Source: Bacteroides fragilis NCTC 9343
GTDB lineage: Bacteria > Bacteroidota > Bacteroidia > Bacteroidales > Bacteroidaceae
DNA length: 64,000 nt
Assembly (NCBI RefSeq): GCF_000025985.1
Contig: NC_003228.3
Span: forward strand, 2,294,001-2,358,000
Direction of reading: 5' to 3'
A program made the translations under genes and the position numbers. The notes under the pieces are model-generated. The model was not told the DNA's origin and made no database searches. It worked only from the letters and a program-made list of their open reading frames with translations. How positions within the stretch are numbered: position 1 is the first letter of the stretch; each line of letters opens with the position of its first letter. This document shows, in pieces, positions 34,564 through 44,503 of the stretch.

Positions 34564-36795
34564 ATGACAAATAGAAAACCTTTATTTATCATCCTCTTTT
34601 CTTTGGGATATTCAGGAATATACTCACAGGAACAGCAGGTGAAGAAAGACTCTGTCTACCAATTGCAAGAGATAGTGGTATCGTCCCAACAGATACTTGG
34701 GAGTAAGTTTAAAGCAAGAAACCGCACAGGATCGGCATATTATATTTCGCCTGAGGAAATTCGCAGGTTGGGATATACGGATATTAATCGTATGTTGAAG
34801 GCCGTTCCCGGAGTTAATATGTATGAAGAAGACGGTTTCGGTCTTCGCCCGAACATTAGTTTGAGAGGAACGAAAGCCGAGCGAAGTGAACGCATCTCGA
34901 TTATGGAGGACGGTGTACTGGCGGCACCGGCTCCTTATTCCGCTCCGGCAGCTTATTATTTCCCCAATGTAGCCCGGATGGAGGCCATCGAAGTGCTGAA
35001 AGGAAGTAGCCAGGTACAATACGGTCCGTTCACTACGGGAGGAGCTATTAATTTGGTATCGACTCCTATTCCGAACAGTTTTTCCGGTAAAGCGAACATT
35101 TCTTACGGAAGCAAAAATACGTTTAAGTCGCATACATCTGTCGGAAGCAGTTGGAAGCATTTCGGGTATATGGTAGAATATTTGCGTTATCAGTCAGATG
35201 GTTTTAAGAAATACGAAGATCATGCTGCCAAAGGATTTAAAAGAAATGATATTATAGCTAAAATAAGGGTTAAAACGGATCATGTAAAAGGAGTGAATCA
35301 TGCTTTGGAACTGAAATTCGGATACGCAGACGAAAATTCGGATGAAACGTATGTGGGACTCTCTGCAGATGATTTTAAGAAGACTCCTTTTCTCAGGTAT
35401 GCAGGTTCGCAAATGGATAAACTTAAGACCGATCATCGGCAGTGGGTAGCAACTTATCTGCTGACTTTTTCCAACAAGTTGAAAATAACGACCAACGCCT
35501 ATTACAACTATTTCCACCGAAATTGGTACAAACTGAATGATGTGCGCGCAGGAATCACTTCAAAAGAGAAGAGATCCATCGCCGATGTACTTGTGGATCC
35601 GGAAACGAATATCCGTTACTTCGACATTTTGACGGGGAAAACAGATCGGGAAGAGGAAGCACTGTTGGTAAGAGCCAATAACAGAACTTACCGTTCCAGA
35701 GGTATACAAACCAGGGCCGAATACCGTTTCAACCTGAACGAGTTTTTCTTCGATCTGGAGTTCGGACTTCGTTATCATGCCGATGAGGAAGATCGTTTTC
35801 AGTGGGATGATTCTTACTCCATGAAAAATAAGAAAATGGTACTGTTTATGGAGGGTATTCATGGTACGAATGCTAACCGTGTTACTTCTGCCAATGCGTT
35901 AGCCGGTTACCTGCTTGCTAAATTAAGATATGACGCGTGGACTGTCACTGCCGGGCTGCGATATGAGGATGTAGACTTACTGAAAAAAGACTATACGAAA
36001 GAAGATTTGGCACGGTCGGGTAAGGTACGTATTGAAACTCCGAATCATGCGCGTGTACTGATTCCGGGGGTAGGATTACATTATCAATTGATGCCGGCTG
36101 CTTCTGTTTTCTTCGGGATTCATAAAGGCTTTGCCCCTCCAAGCGCGGAATTATATCAAAAGCCTGAAAGCAGTGTGAATATGGAACTGGGTACACGTGT
36201 TGCTATCGGGAATTTTAGGGCGGAACTAATCGGGTTCTACAATAATTACAGTAATATGCTGGGAAGTGATCTGGCTGCTTCGGGTGGGGCCGGAACACTT
36301 GAACAGTTTAATGTAGGGGAGGCCCGGGTAAAAGGTGCGGAGTTTCTGGTACAATATCAGCCTCTTCCGAAGAACTGTAATGTGAGGTTGCCGTTGCAGG
36401 TATCCTATACTTATACGGATACTGAAATTAGAAATTCGTTTGAAAGCCATTCATGGGGTAATGTGGTTAGAGGTGATGAAATACCTTACATCTTCAAGCA
36501 TGCTCTGAACATGCAGTTGGGTATAGAATGTAAATGGTTTTATGCCAATATCGGTACACGCTATAACAGTGATATGCGTACTTCACCCGGGCAGGGGACG
36601 ATTGCGGAGAGAGAAAAAGTACCGGCAAACCTTATATTTGATGCTTCGCTCAATGTTTTTGTGAATAAATACTTGACAGTAAGATTAAATGCAATCAACC
36701 TGACCAATAGGGTTTACCTTACATCCCGCCATCCTGCGGGTTTGAGAGCGGGACATCCTTTTGGGATCTATGCAGGAGCTAATGTACAGTTCTGA
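34564..36795 (+). CDS. FecA-like TonB-dependent receptor
   Basis: This 743-residue receptor has a signal peptide (ending GIYSQEQ) and a TonB-box-like LQEIVVSS. A plug follows with VPGVNMYEEDGFGLRPNISL, then GTKAERSERISIMEDGVLAA and APYSAPAAYYFPNVARMEAI, a combination typical of the FecA (ferric citrate) type plug. The rest is a full barrel ending HPFGIYAGANVQF. It has no FecR-interacting STN domain, so control is not through a sigma/FecR pair. It heads a plus-strand series that continues with SusC/SusD and accessory lipoproteins. Ferric citrate or another iron chelate is the best guess for its cargo, unconfirmed. Confidence 0.85.
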   Translation: MTNRKPLFIILFSLGYSGIYSQEQQVKKDSVYQLQEIVVSSQQILGSKFKARNRTGSAYYISPEEIRRLGYTDINRMLKAVPGVNMYEEDGFGLRPNISLRGTKAERSERISIMEDGVLAAPAPYSAPAAYYFPNVARMEAIEVLKGSSQVQYGPFTTGGAINLVSTPIPNSFSGKANISYGSKNTFKSHTSVGSSWKHFGYMVEYLRYQSDGFKKYEDHAAKGFKRNDIIAKIRVKTDHVKGVNHALELKFGYADENSDETYVGLSADDFKKTPFLRYAGSQMDKLKTDHRQWVATYLLTFSNKLKITTNAYYNYFHRNWYKLNDVRAGITSKEKRSIADVLVDPETNIRYFDILTGKTDREEEALLVRANNRTYRSRGIQTRAEYRFNLNEFFFDLEFGLRYHADEEDRFQWDDSYSMKNKKMVLFMEGIHGTNANRVTSANALAGYLLAKLRYDAWTVTAGLRYEDVDLLKKDYTKEDLARSGKVRIETPNHARVLIPGVGLHYQLMPAASVFFGIHKGFAPPSAELYQKPESSVNMELGTRVAIGNFRAELIGFYNNYSNMLGSDLAASGGAGTLEQFNVGEARVKGAEFLVQYQPLPKNCNVRLPLQVSYTYTDTEIRNSFESHSWGNVVRGDEIPYIFKHALNMQLGIECKWFYANIGTRYNSDMRTSPGQGTIAEREKVPANLIFDASLNVFVNKYLTVRLNAINLTNRVYLTSRHPAGLRAGHPFGIYAGANVQF

Positions 36796-36850
36796 CTATA
36801 AAATTTAATTGTGATAAACCATAAAACGAAGAAATATAGAGAATAAAACA

Positions 36851-39800
36851 ATGAATACTTCATCAATGATAAGAATAGTAATCAGTAGTTTGCTGATGGC
36901 AATTTTTTCTCAGACTTGTCCGGCACAAGTGGCAGTAGAGATAAAAGGTACAGTACGCTCTGTAACCGGAGAAAGTTTGCCGGGAGCTACGGTGATAGTG
37001 GAAGGAACTGCACGAGGAGTTATTACAGATGTAGAAGGGAGGTTTACTCTCAAGGCCCGAAAAGGACAGATGCTGAAGGTGAGTTTTGTAGGAATGAAAC
37101 CTCGTCTGATTAAAGCCTCATCCGGCATTATGAACATCATACTTCAGGATAATGTGCAGGAGATAGAGGGAGTGGTAGTCACCGGCTATCAACAAATTAA
37201 AAACAGGGTCTTTACGGGAGCGGCAGCTTCGGTAAAGCTGGATGAAATCAAGTTGAACGGTGTGTCGGATGTGTCGCGTATGCTCGAAGGGCGTATTGCA
37301 GGTCTCTCCATACAGAATGTGACAGGTAGCTTTGGTGCCGCGCCCCGGATTAATATCCGGGGTGGTGCTTCCATTATGGGAAATGTACAACCGTTGTGGG
37401 TCATAGACGGGGCAGTATACGAGGATCTTGTTTCACTTACACTTGATCAATTGGCTTCCGGTGATGCGGTAACCCTTATCAGTTCGGCTGTTGCCGGACT
37501 GAATGCATCTGATATAGAAGATATTCAGGTATTGAAAGACGCCTCGGCAACTTCCATCTATGGTGCCCGGGCATTGAACGGAGTGATCGTAATTACCACC
37601 CGGTCCGGTAAAAGAAATGCACCGAACAGATTTTCTTATTCTTATGAGTTAAGTATGCGATCTATTCCTTCTTATACAAATTTCGATTTGCTTAATTCTC
37701 AAGAGAGTATGTCTGTTTATCAAGAGATGGGCAGAAAGGGATATTTCTCTTTGCAAAATACGCTATATGGTCGTCGCAGCGGAGTATATTATCAGATGTA
37801 TAAGGCACTTAATACCATTGATCCGGCTACCGGTCAATATTATCTGGAGAATACGGATGATGTCAAAAGGGCATTCATGCGTGAAAGAGAGTATGCTAAC
37901 ACCAATTGGTTTAAAGAACTGTTTACACATAGGCCTATCCATACACATACTGTGACCTTTTCAGGGGGAGGGGAGAACTCTGCAATGTATGCTTCCATCG
38001 GTTTTTATGATGACAGAGGATGGACTCTGGCCGACCATGTTAAAAGAATTACGGCCAACATCAAGAACTCTTTTTACTGGAACGAAGATAAGATAAAGGC
38101 TACTATATCCGCACAAGGAAATCTACGTAACCAGAACTCGCCGGGAACAATTCCTCAACGTAGAAATACTGTTATCGGAACATTCGAACGTGATTTCGAT
38201 ATCAATCCTTTTAGTTACGCTTTAAGCACAAGCCGCACTTTACGGCCCCATAATGCGGATGGAAAACGAGAGTTCTATCGGAATAACTGGGCTCCGTTTA
38301 ACATTCTGAATGAATATGAAAACAATTACCTGAAAACAGAAGTGCTGGATCTGAAATTACAGGGTGAACTTTCATACAGGCTCAATGATCATATTGAAGT
38401 AAAAGGCTTGGCAATGGTGCGTCACGCCGTAACCAAGAGTTCACATTTTATTGCTGAAGCATCCAATGTGGTACAGGCTTTTCGTGCCAATGAGACTCCT
38501 TACGTAGCCAGAGAAAACATTTATCTATTGAAGAATAAAGACGATCCGATGCAACTGCCCGGGGTAGCATTGACACATGGGGGGATATTCAATAAAACGG
38601 AAACTTCCTTGCGAAGCTATCTGGGACGTTTGGCTTTGGATTATAACAGGCAACTGAGTGAACATAACATACGCGCTTTCGGATTTACTGAAATACGATA
38701 TGCCGATCGCAGCATGAATCCTTTTCAAGGCTATGGAATACAATACGACAGAGGTAATCAGGTCTTTTCCAATCCCCTGATTTTTGAAAAGCTGGCCAAT
38801 GAAGGAGATACTTATTTTTCTTTAACCGAACGTTATGAAAGGGGAGTGACATTATCGGGCAGCGCTACATACGGATATGCCGAGAAATACATTTTCAATG
38901 GAGTATTCAATTACGAAGGGGCTAATACTGCAGGTAAATATAGCCGTTCCCGCTGGCTGCCAACCTGGAATATAGGAGCCAAATGGAATCTGGATCAGGA
39001 GAAGTTTATGAGAAAACACACTACCATTTCAAGGCTCGCCCTGCGTACGAGTTACGGGTTAACCGCTAAAATGAATGAACAAGCTGTTAACTCTACCACA
39101 GTTTTCAAGCATGTGATGGTCAACCGTACTCTTTTGAAAGATAGGGAGAATGCATTGCGTATTTTACATTTGGAAAATCGCGATCTGACATGGGAAAAAA
39201 TGTATGAGCTGAACTTCGGTCTTGAGCTCGGACTGTTTGGCAATCGTATCAGTGCGACATTCGATGTGTACCAACGAAACTCGTTTGATCTGATAGACCT
39301 TATTCGTACCTCCGGTGTGGGAGGTCAGTATTACAAATACGCTAATTTCGGAGATATGCGTACGCGTGGAGTGGAACTGGCCATACAGACACAAAATATA
39401 TTGACTGACAAATTCAGTTGGTCTACTACAGTCACTATCAGCGGTATGAAGCAGAAAATAACCCGGTTACTGAATACCCCTAACACTTTTGATATGGTGG
39501 CCGGAACCGGGCGTGGTAACATAGTGGGTTTTCCACGTGGATCTCTGTTCTCCTTCAATTTTCAGGGACTTAACAGCAATGGTCTGCCGACCTTCGATTT
39601 CGGACTGTACCCCTCCAACAAAGGAGCAAATAGCGAGATTTCGGGAGCTGACTTTTTGGATGCACAATATTCAAAATCATACCTTATTTACCATGGCCCT
39701 ATTGAACCCCAATATATAGGAGGTATATCCAATACTTTTAAGTATAAAAATTGGGAATTCTCGTGTTTTGTTACCATGCAGGCAGGTAATAAAATTCGGA

Positions 39801-40228
39801 TGAATCCTTCTTTTGATCCGGCATTTGCCGATCTTAATGTATTTTCCAAGGAGTACTACAACCGTTGGTTGAATCCCGGTGACGAGCGGAAAACCAATAT
39901 TCCCGTAATTCCTTCTCAAGATCTGATACGCAATATCGGAAAAGAAAATATAGAAAAAGCCTACAACACTTATAACTATTCACAAAACAGGGTGGCTGAC
40001 GGTAGTTTTGTGCGTATGAAAAATATCTCGTTGGGATATCGTTTACCTCAAAGATTCCTTTCACATCTTAAAATCAAACAGATGAACGTAAAGGTGAATG
40101 TGACGAATCCGTTCCTTATCTATTCAGACAGGAAACTGAATGGGCAAGATCCGGAATTTTATAGATCAGGAGGGGTTTCATTGCCTACTCCCAAACAATA
40201 TACGATGACATTGAATGTTGAATTTTAA
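36851..40228 (+). CDS. SusC/RagA-family TonB-linked outer-membrane protein
   Basis: This 1125-residue receptor has a signal peptide (ending CPAQVA). A carboxypeptidase-regulatory domain follows at about 30-115 (KGTVRSVTGESLPGATVIVE, GVITDVEGRFTLKARKGQ). The SusC signature VVVTGYQQIKNR comes next, then a plug domain with GRIAGLSIQNV, RINIRGGASIMG and IEDIQVLKDASATSIYGARA. The long barrel ends PTPKQYTMTLNVEF. Its stop is followed 10 bp later by a SusD gene, so the two form the usual pedal-bin importer. It lies 55 bp after the FecA-like gene. Substrate is unknown, and no polysaccharide lyase or hydrolase accompanies it. Confidence 0.95.
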   Translation: MNTSSMIRIVISSLLMAIFSQTCPAQVAVEIKGTVRSVTGESLPGATVIVEGTARGVITDVEGRFTLKARKGQMLKVSFVGMKPRLIKASSGIMNIILQDNVQEIEGVVVTGYQQIKNRVFTGAAASVKLDEIKLNGVSDVSRMLEGRIAGLSIQNVTGSFGAAPRINIRGGASIMGNVQPLWVIDGAVYEDLVSLTLDQLASGDAVTLISSAVAGLNASDIEDIQVLKDASATSIYGARALNGVIVITTRSGKRNAPNRFSYSYELSMRSIPSYTNFDLLNSQESMSVYQEMGRKGYFSLQNTLYGRRSGVYYQMYKALNTIDPATGQYYLENTDDVKRAFMREREYANTNWFKELFTHRPIHTHTVTFSGGGENSAMYASIGFYDDRGWTLADHVKRITANIKNSFYWNEDKIKATISAQGNLRNQNSPGTIPQRRNTVIGTFERDFDINPFSYALSTSRTLRPHNADGKREFYRNNWAPFNILNEYENNYLKTEVLDLKLQGELSYRLNDHIEVKGLAMVRHAVTKSSHFIAEASNVVQAFRANETPYVARENIYLLKNKDDPMQLPGVALTHGGIFNKTETSLRSYLGRLALDYNRQLSEHNIRAFGFTEIRYADRSMNPFQGYGIQYDRGNQVFSNPLIFEKLANEGDTYFSLTERYERGVTLSGSATYGYAEKYIFNGVFNYEGANTAGKYSRSRWLPTWNIGAKWNLDQEKFMRKHTTISRLALRTSYGLTAKMNEQAVNSTTVFKHVMVNRTLLKDRENALRILHLENRDLTWEKMYELNFGLELGLFGNRISATFDVYQRNSFDLIDLIRTSGVGGQYYKYANFGDMRTRGVELAIQTQNILTDKFSWSTTVTISGMKQKITRLLNTPNTFDMVAGTGRGNIVGFPRGSLFSFNFQGLNSNGLPTFDFGLYPSNKGANSEISGADFLDAQYSKSYLIYHGPIEPQYIGGISNTFKYKNWEFSCFVTMQAGNKIRMNPSFDPAFADLNVFSKEYYNRWLNPGDERKTNIPVIPSQDLIRNIGKENIEKAYNTYNYSQNRVADGSFVRMKNISLGYRLPQRFLSHLKIKQMNVKVNVTNPFLIYSDRKLNGQDPEFYRSGGVSLPTPKQYTMTLNVEF

Positions 40229-40238
40229 TTGGGTAAAA

Positions 40239-41744
40239 ATGAAAAAGACAATCTTTTTAAGTACTATAATCTTATTGCTGACAGCGTGTCAGGATTATCT
40301 GGAAACAAATCCGGACTCTACTTTTGATGTACAAATAGACAGTGAGGACAAAATTGCCGAACTGCTTGCCGGAGCATATCCCGAGGCCAGTTATTTTGCT
40401 TTTTTAGAAGCGCGTACGGACAATGTGGGAGAAAGGACTAACGGCATTCATTCGCGACTGAATGAAGCTATGTATTATTGGGAAGATTACGATCAGGAAG
40501 ATTTGGATACTCCGCTAAACTATTGGAATGCATGTTATGCCGGAATCGCTCAGGCTAATCAGGCGTTAGAGTTACTTAGTAAATACCCTAAAAGTGACCG
40601 GGTAAAAGCTTTGTATGGAGAAGCGTTTCTCTTGCGTGCTTATCTGCATTTCATGTTGGTAAACATCTGGGCTGAGCCTTATGGAACTACCAAATCGGCA
40701 ACAGCCCCGGGTATTCCTTATTTAACCCGGCCCGAAAAAAATGCGTTGGTGGACTATGAACGAGGAACGGTGAAGGAAGTGTATGAAAAGATTGAAAAAG
40801 ATCTGAAACTGGGTCTTTCGTTGGTGAATGACGATTATTATGTTAAACCAAAATTTCATTTCAATAAAAAAGCGGCCTACGCTTTTGCTTCGCGTTTTTA
40901 CCTGATTAAGGGAGAATGGGACCTGGTGGTCTCATACTCCGATTATGTGCTCGGTGTTGACCCAAAGCCGGTCTTAAGAAACTGGCAGAAGTACAAAAAA
41001 GAATTTAATTCTAATCATAAATATCTCTATATTCGATACGCAAGTGTTGATGAACCTGCCAACCTTTTATTGACTACTACGGAGTCAAGAGTGGCACGTA
41101 ATATTCCTTCGGAAAAATATGGAGTGACCATTCAAAGTGCCGAAAAGGTGTATAATGAACACGGGATAGACGGATGCTTTAACTTCCGGAAAATGAAGAT
41201 GCAGTCATTCTTTCTGTTTAACTATAACGACGGACGTATAGATGACGGGCAATATATAGCCAAATTTGACGAGCTTTCATTATCCGGCTATACGGGGATA
41301 CGTCCCAGAGGGTTATATGTTACCAATGTTTTATTCTCCACTGACGAAGTGATGCTCAACCGGATGGAAGCGTATACAATGCTCGGAGAGTATGATAAAG
41401 CAATAGATAATCTGTTGGTTTACTTGTCTGTCAAATATGGAGTGTATCCCTCTTGCGGCCGTTCGACTTATACGCAGACAAGCAGTGAAAACTATCAAAT
41501 CTATACCCCATTTTACGGAATGAGTATCAACCAACTGGCGTTGGTGAAAATACTTTTAGGTTTCAGGAGACAGGAGTTCTTACATGAGGGTTTGAGATGG
41601 TTTGATATACGCCGCTTTTATATATCGGTAAAACGCACTTCAAAGTATAAATTCTACAGACCATTGGAAAAAGAAGATTCCAGAAAACTTTTGCAAATAC
41701 CGGCAGAAGCCATTAACCGGGGACTGGTTCCTAATCCCCGATAG
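40239..41744 (+). CDS. RagB/SusD-family nutrient-binding lipoprotein
   Basis: The start at 40239 (MKKTIFLSTIILLLTACQDY) gives 501 residues with a lipobox LLTAC. An earlier in-frame start overlaps the SusC stop and has no signal peptide. SusD landmarks are LETNPDSTFD near the N-terminus, the TPR-type helices NYWNACYAGIAQANQALELL and ALYGEAFLLRAYLHFMLVN, and the C-terminal GFRRQEFLHEGLRWFDIRRF. It would cap the SusC barrel on the cell surface and bind the ligand. Confidence 0.95.
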   Translation: MKKTIFLSTIILLLTACQDYLETNPDSTFDVQIDSEDKIAELLAGAYPEASYFAFLEARTDNVGERTNGIHSRLNEAMYYWEDYDQEDLDTPLNYWNACYAGIAQANQALELLSKYPKSDRVKALYGEAFLLRAYLHFMLVNIWAEPYGTTKSATAPGIPYLTRPEKNALVDYERGTVKEVYEKIEKDLKLGLSLVNDDYYVKPKFHFNKKAAYAFASRFYLIKGEWDLVVSYSDYVLGVDPKPVLRNWQKYKKEFNSNHKYLYIRYASVDEPANLLLTTTESRVARNIPSEKYGVTIQSAEKVYNEHGIDGCFNFRKMKMQSFFLFNYNDGRIDDGQYIAKFDELSLSGYTGIRPRGLYVTNVLFSTDEVMLNRMEAYTMLGEYDKAIDNLLVYLSVKYGVYPSCGRSTYTQTSSENYQIYTPFYGMSINQLALVKILLGFRRQEFLHEGLRWFDIRRFYISVKRTSKYKFYRPLEKEDSRKLLQIPAEAINRGLVPNPR

Positions 41745-41782
41745 AGTATTATAGAAGATGATTCAAGAATAAAATCAAGCAT

Positions 41783-42787
41783 ATGAAAACAATTATTAGA
41801 AAAGTGAATTTCAGATACTTTTTTCGAAGAAGTCTGTATTTGCTCGTTATTTCTTTCCTATTGGCGGGCTGTGAAGAGGAGGCATCCCTATCTGCCCGGA
41901 GTGTGGTGGAGGCGGGTGAGACAGAGCGTGAGAAGACAGAGTTGGATAAATGGATACTGGATACATTCACCCGTCCTTACGGGATTGAGGTGGAATATCG
42001 GTGGGACAAGAATGCAGTGCAGAATGGAAGCTATATCTACCCGCCGGAAGTTGCCAATGTAAAAAGTGTGCTCAATACCATCAAAACTCTATGGATTGAC
42101 CTCTATACAGCTCCTGAATTGGGAGGAGATAAGTTTCTGTTGGGAAAAAATCCTCTTAAAATATACATGTATGGAGGAAGAAACGTAGATGGAAACGGAA
42201 TGGAACTATTAGATAATCTTGAAGCAACGACTAATGAGATGTTTCTATATAACGTCAACGATTTTAATCCCCAAGATGAGGATAAGGTCTTCATTCTGAT
42301 GCGAAGCGTACATCACCAGTTTGCCAGACATCTTATGGAACTTTTCCCCTATGACAGAAGCAAATTCCTATCCATCAGCAGAAACAAGTATATCGAATCG
42401 ACTAAATCTATTGCATGGATTTTCAAAGGAGAGACGCAAGGGCGCAGAGGGTTTATTCTGGCTGGTTATCCGAATAAGAAAGGTTTCTTTACCTTTCATT
42501 CTCTCCTTTCACCTGAAAAAGATTTTGCGGAGATAATCAGTTTGAAGTTGACATATGGACCTAAGGATTTACTTCAGGCTTTGGACAGAGCCAAGACTCC
42601 TTACAATGCCGGATCGGATAAAGATCTTCAAAAAGAATATGATGAACAAGCGCTTCAGGCATATAAAGAATTGGTAGAAAAGCAAGCATTTGTAGAAGAC
42701 TACTTTAGTAAAGAAATTAAGATTTCGCTTAACTACCTTCAATTAATAAGCATGAAGCAAGTAAAGGAATTTATTAATAAAAAATAA
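41783..42787 (+). CDS. Substrate import-associated zinc metallohydrolase-like lipoprotein, zinc motif degenerate
   Basis: This 334-residue lipoprotein (lipobox LLAGC) resembles the SusC/SusD-linked metallohydrolase lipoproteins (TIGR04549-type). It has LDKWILDTFTRPYGIEVEYR near residue 55, then NGSYIYPPEVANVKSVLN. A C-terminal region has KDLQKEYDEQALQAYKELVE. Where the family carries an HExxH zinc motif, this protein reads V176-H-H-Q-F-A-R-H183. The Glu is Gln and the second His is Arg (or the register is shifted), so hydrolase activity is doubtful. Position immediately after susD is typical for the family. Confidence 0.75.
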   Translation: MKTIIRKVNFRYFFRRSLYLLVISFLLAGCEEEASLSARSVVEAGETEREKTELDKWILDTFTRPYGIEVEYRWDKNAVQNGSYIYPPEVANVKSVLNTIKTLWIDLYTAPELGGDKFLLGKNPLKIYMYGGRNVDGNGMELLDNLEATTNEMFLYNVNDFNPQDEDKVFILMRSVHHQFARHLMELFPYDRSKFLSISRNKYIESTKSIAWIFKGETQGRRGFILAGYPNKKGFFTFHSLLSPEKDFAEIISLKLTYGPKDLLQALDRAKTPYNAGSDKDLQKEYDEQALQAYKELVEKQAFVEDYFSKEIKISLNYLQLISMKQVKEFINKK

Positions 42788-42793
42788 GAAAGA

Positions 42794-43825
42794 ATGAAAC
42801 TAGGATTTCAAATACTTATCCTAATGGTGTTTTGCTTCTCCTGTAAAGATGAAAAGGTTTTCGACTCGTCTCCTTCAGAGCGCAATGCAAACCATATCGG
42901 CGAACTGAGAAAGAAACTTGTAAATGCTCCTTATGGCTGGGCTGTCACCTATTTTCCCCGGACGGATTCTCTGTTGTTTACAAATGTGAATGAATTGATA
43001 ACTCTTCCCAAAGGGATATTTGAAGACAAGAACAAATATGGATATGGTGGACACTATTTCTTAATGAAGTTTTCCGAAAATGGGATCGTAGAGACGGTGG
43101 CCGACTATAATGAGGAGAGCCTGACGAAAAAGTTGCAAAGTGAGTTTGAAGTGAGCCAAAACACATTTATGCAGTTAAGTTTTACTACTTATACCTATCT
43201 GCATTCTTTGGTGAATGACCGCTTTACCGGCTCTTCGGATTTCCTTTATACGGGAAAAGATGTTGATGGCAACCTGATATTTAAAACATCTTCATATATA
43301 GAGCCTGCAAGGGAATATATCATTTTTACAAAATTGAAGAATGATGAAAGTTGGCAGGAGGACATCCAAAAATCATATGACAATAAATTGTTCTTTGAGA
43401 AGATGAAAAATCCTCAGCTAATCATTCGTAGGGCGGGACGAGTTTATTTCCATAGCGATGTACAGATGAATGTCACTTATGGAGGGGATGGAAGTGTGAA
43501 TGGAAAGCAACCTCCAGAAGTATATCAGCGTTATCGTCTGTTTCTTGCGAGAGATTATTTTGCTTCTCAGGGATGGTTGGGAAATAAAGTAAAAGGATTG
43601 GGCTCGGGGTATGTGGGAACAGCCGACGGTCTGACTTTCAAGCCCGGTATACGTTATAGTGAAACGTATATCTTCTATGATTTTCGTAGAGAAGGAGAGA
43701 GATTTGTTTGCGAACTTGTGAAAGTAGTTGACCCTTACAGCAAAAAAACACATTGGGTCAGCAAGCATCTTGCTCCCTATGGCGAAGAGAGTGGAGTTAT
43801 AGCTGAAATCCGGGATGAAATTTAA
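42794..43825 (+). CDS. DUF4302 lipoprotein
   Basis: This 343-residue lipoprotein (lipobox FCFSCKD) has the DUF4302 opening pattern KVFDSSPSERNANHIGELRK, then NAPYGWAVTYFPRTDS and GGHYFLMKFSENG. Its middle and end are beta-rich, with KGLGSGYVGTADGLTFKPG. DUF4302 proteins occur in SusC/SusD loci next to zinc metallohydrolase lipoproteins and are presumed surface-exposed accessories of unknown ligand. It begins 6 bp after the previous stop, so it is co-translated in the same operon. Confidence 0.8.
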   Translation: MKLGFQILILMVFCFSCKDEKVFDSSPSERNANHIGELRKKLVNAPYGWAVTYFPRTDSLLFTNVNELITLPKGIFEDKNKYGYGGHYFLMKFSENGIVETVADYNEESLTKKLQSEFEVSQNTFMQLSFTTYTYLHSLVNDRFTGSSDFLYTGKDVDGNLIFKTSSYIEPAREYIIFTKLKNDESWQEDIQKSYDNKLFFEKMKNPQLIIRRAGRVYFHSDVQMNVTYGGDGSVNGKQPPEVYQRYRLFLARDYFASQGWLGNKVKGLGSGYVGTADGLTFKPGIRYSETYIFYDFRREGERFVCELVKVVDPYSKKTHWVSKHLAPYGEESGVIAEIRDEI

Positions 43826-43847
43826 ATTAGAAAACAACAGGATAAAT

Positions 43848-44486
43848 ATGAAACATGTATGGATAATAAGTTGTCTGCTGTTTGTATGCAGCTGCAACAC
43901 AGTAAGAGAAGATTTTGTAGTAAATGAAGATTATGAGAAGTTGTTTCCATCCAAAGAGATAGAGAAACCTGAAAACAAGCGCGGAGAGTTGCTTGTACAA
44001 TTGTGTGATCCCGATCAGGCATTGGAGAACTATAAATATCCCGGTACAGAAACTCCGAATGGTGCTGACCAATATAAAATAACCCTGATGTGTTCGTTTC
44101 AGGAAAAACGCTGGGATGGTAATCTTACTAAAGATGTCAGTGCTCAGTACAAAGTGAAATATATTAATGAAAAAAAAGAATTGGTGACGATCAGTTGTGG
44201 AAAGAGAAATATAGGAAATGCCGGAGAGGATGCTGACGGATTAAGACCCAATGTAATGTTTAACGGCGAGAAGTTGGAAATTTCTTTTAATGTACATTCG
44301 GGTTTTCCTCTGTATCTGAGTGTTTCCGGTGAGGGACCCAGATCATCCAATATAAGAGCAAGTATCACAGCTGTCTCCACTGATGGACTGATCGAAATTC
44401 CCAGTCTGCAGACAGAGCAATATCAAAATGAGGAGGGGATTAATCCACTGAGGTATCCGTATTGTGAATATTTGATTTTACCTTAA
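43848..44486 (+). CDS. Uncharacterised lipoprotein of SusC/SusD locus
   Basis: The start at 43848 (MKHVWIISCLLFVCSCNTV) gives a 212-residue lipoprotein with lipobox VCSC. An upstream in-frame start overlapping the previous gene adds no signal sequence. I do not recognise the family. The protein looks like one beta-sandwich pair: RGELLVQLCDPDQALENYKY, QYKITLMCSFQEKRWDG, NVMFNGEKLEISFNVHSG and a C-terminal PLRYPYCEYLILP. Its operon position between DUF4302 and DUF4856 genes suggests an accessory role in the same uptake system. Confidence 0.6.
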   Translation: MKHVWIISCLLFVCSCNTVREDFVVNEDYEKLFPSKEIEKPENKRGELLVQLCDPDQALENYKYPGTETPNGADQYKITLMCSFQEKRWDGNLTKDVSAQYKVKYINEKKELVTISCGKRNIGNAGEDADGLRPNVMFNGEKLEISFNVHSGFPLYLSVSGEGPRSSNIRASITAVSTDGLIEIPSLQTEQYQNEEGINPLRYPYCEYLILP

Positions 44487-44503
44487 GAAAAAATAGAAAA
44501 AAG

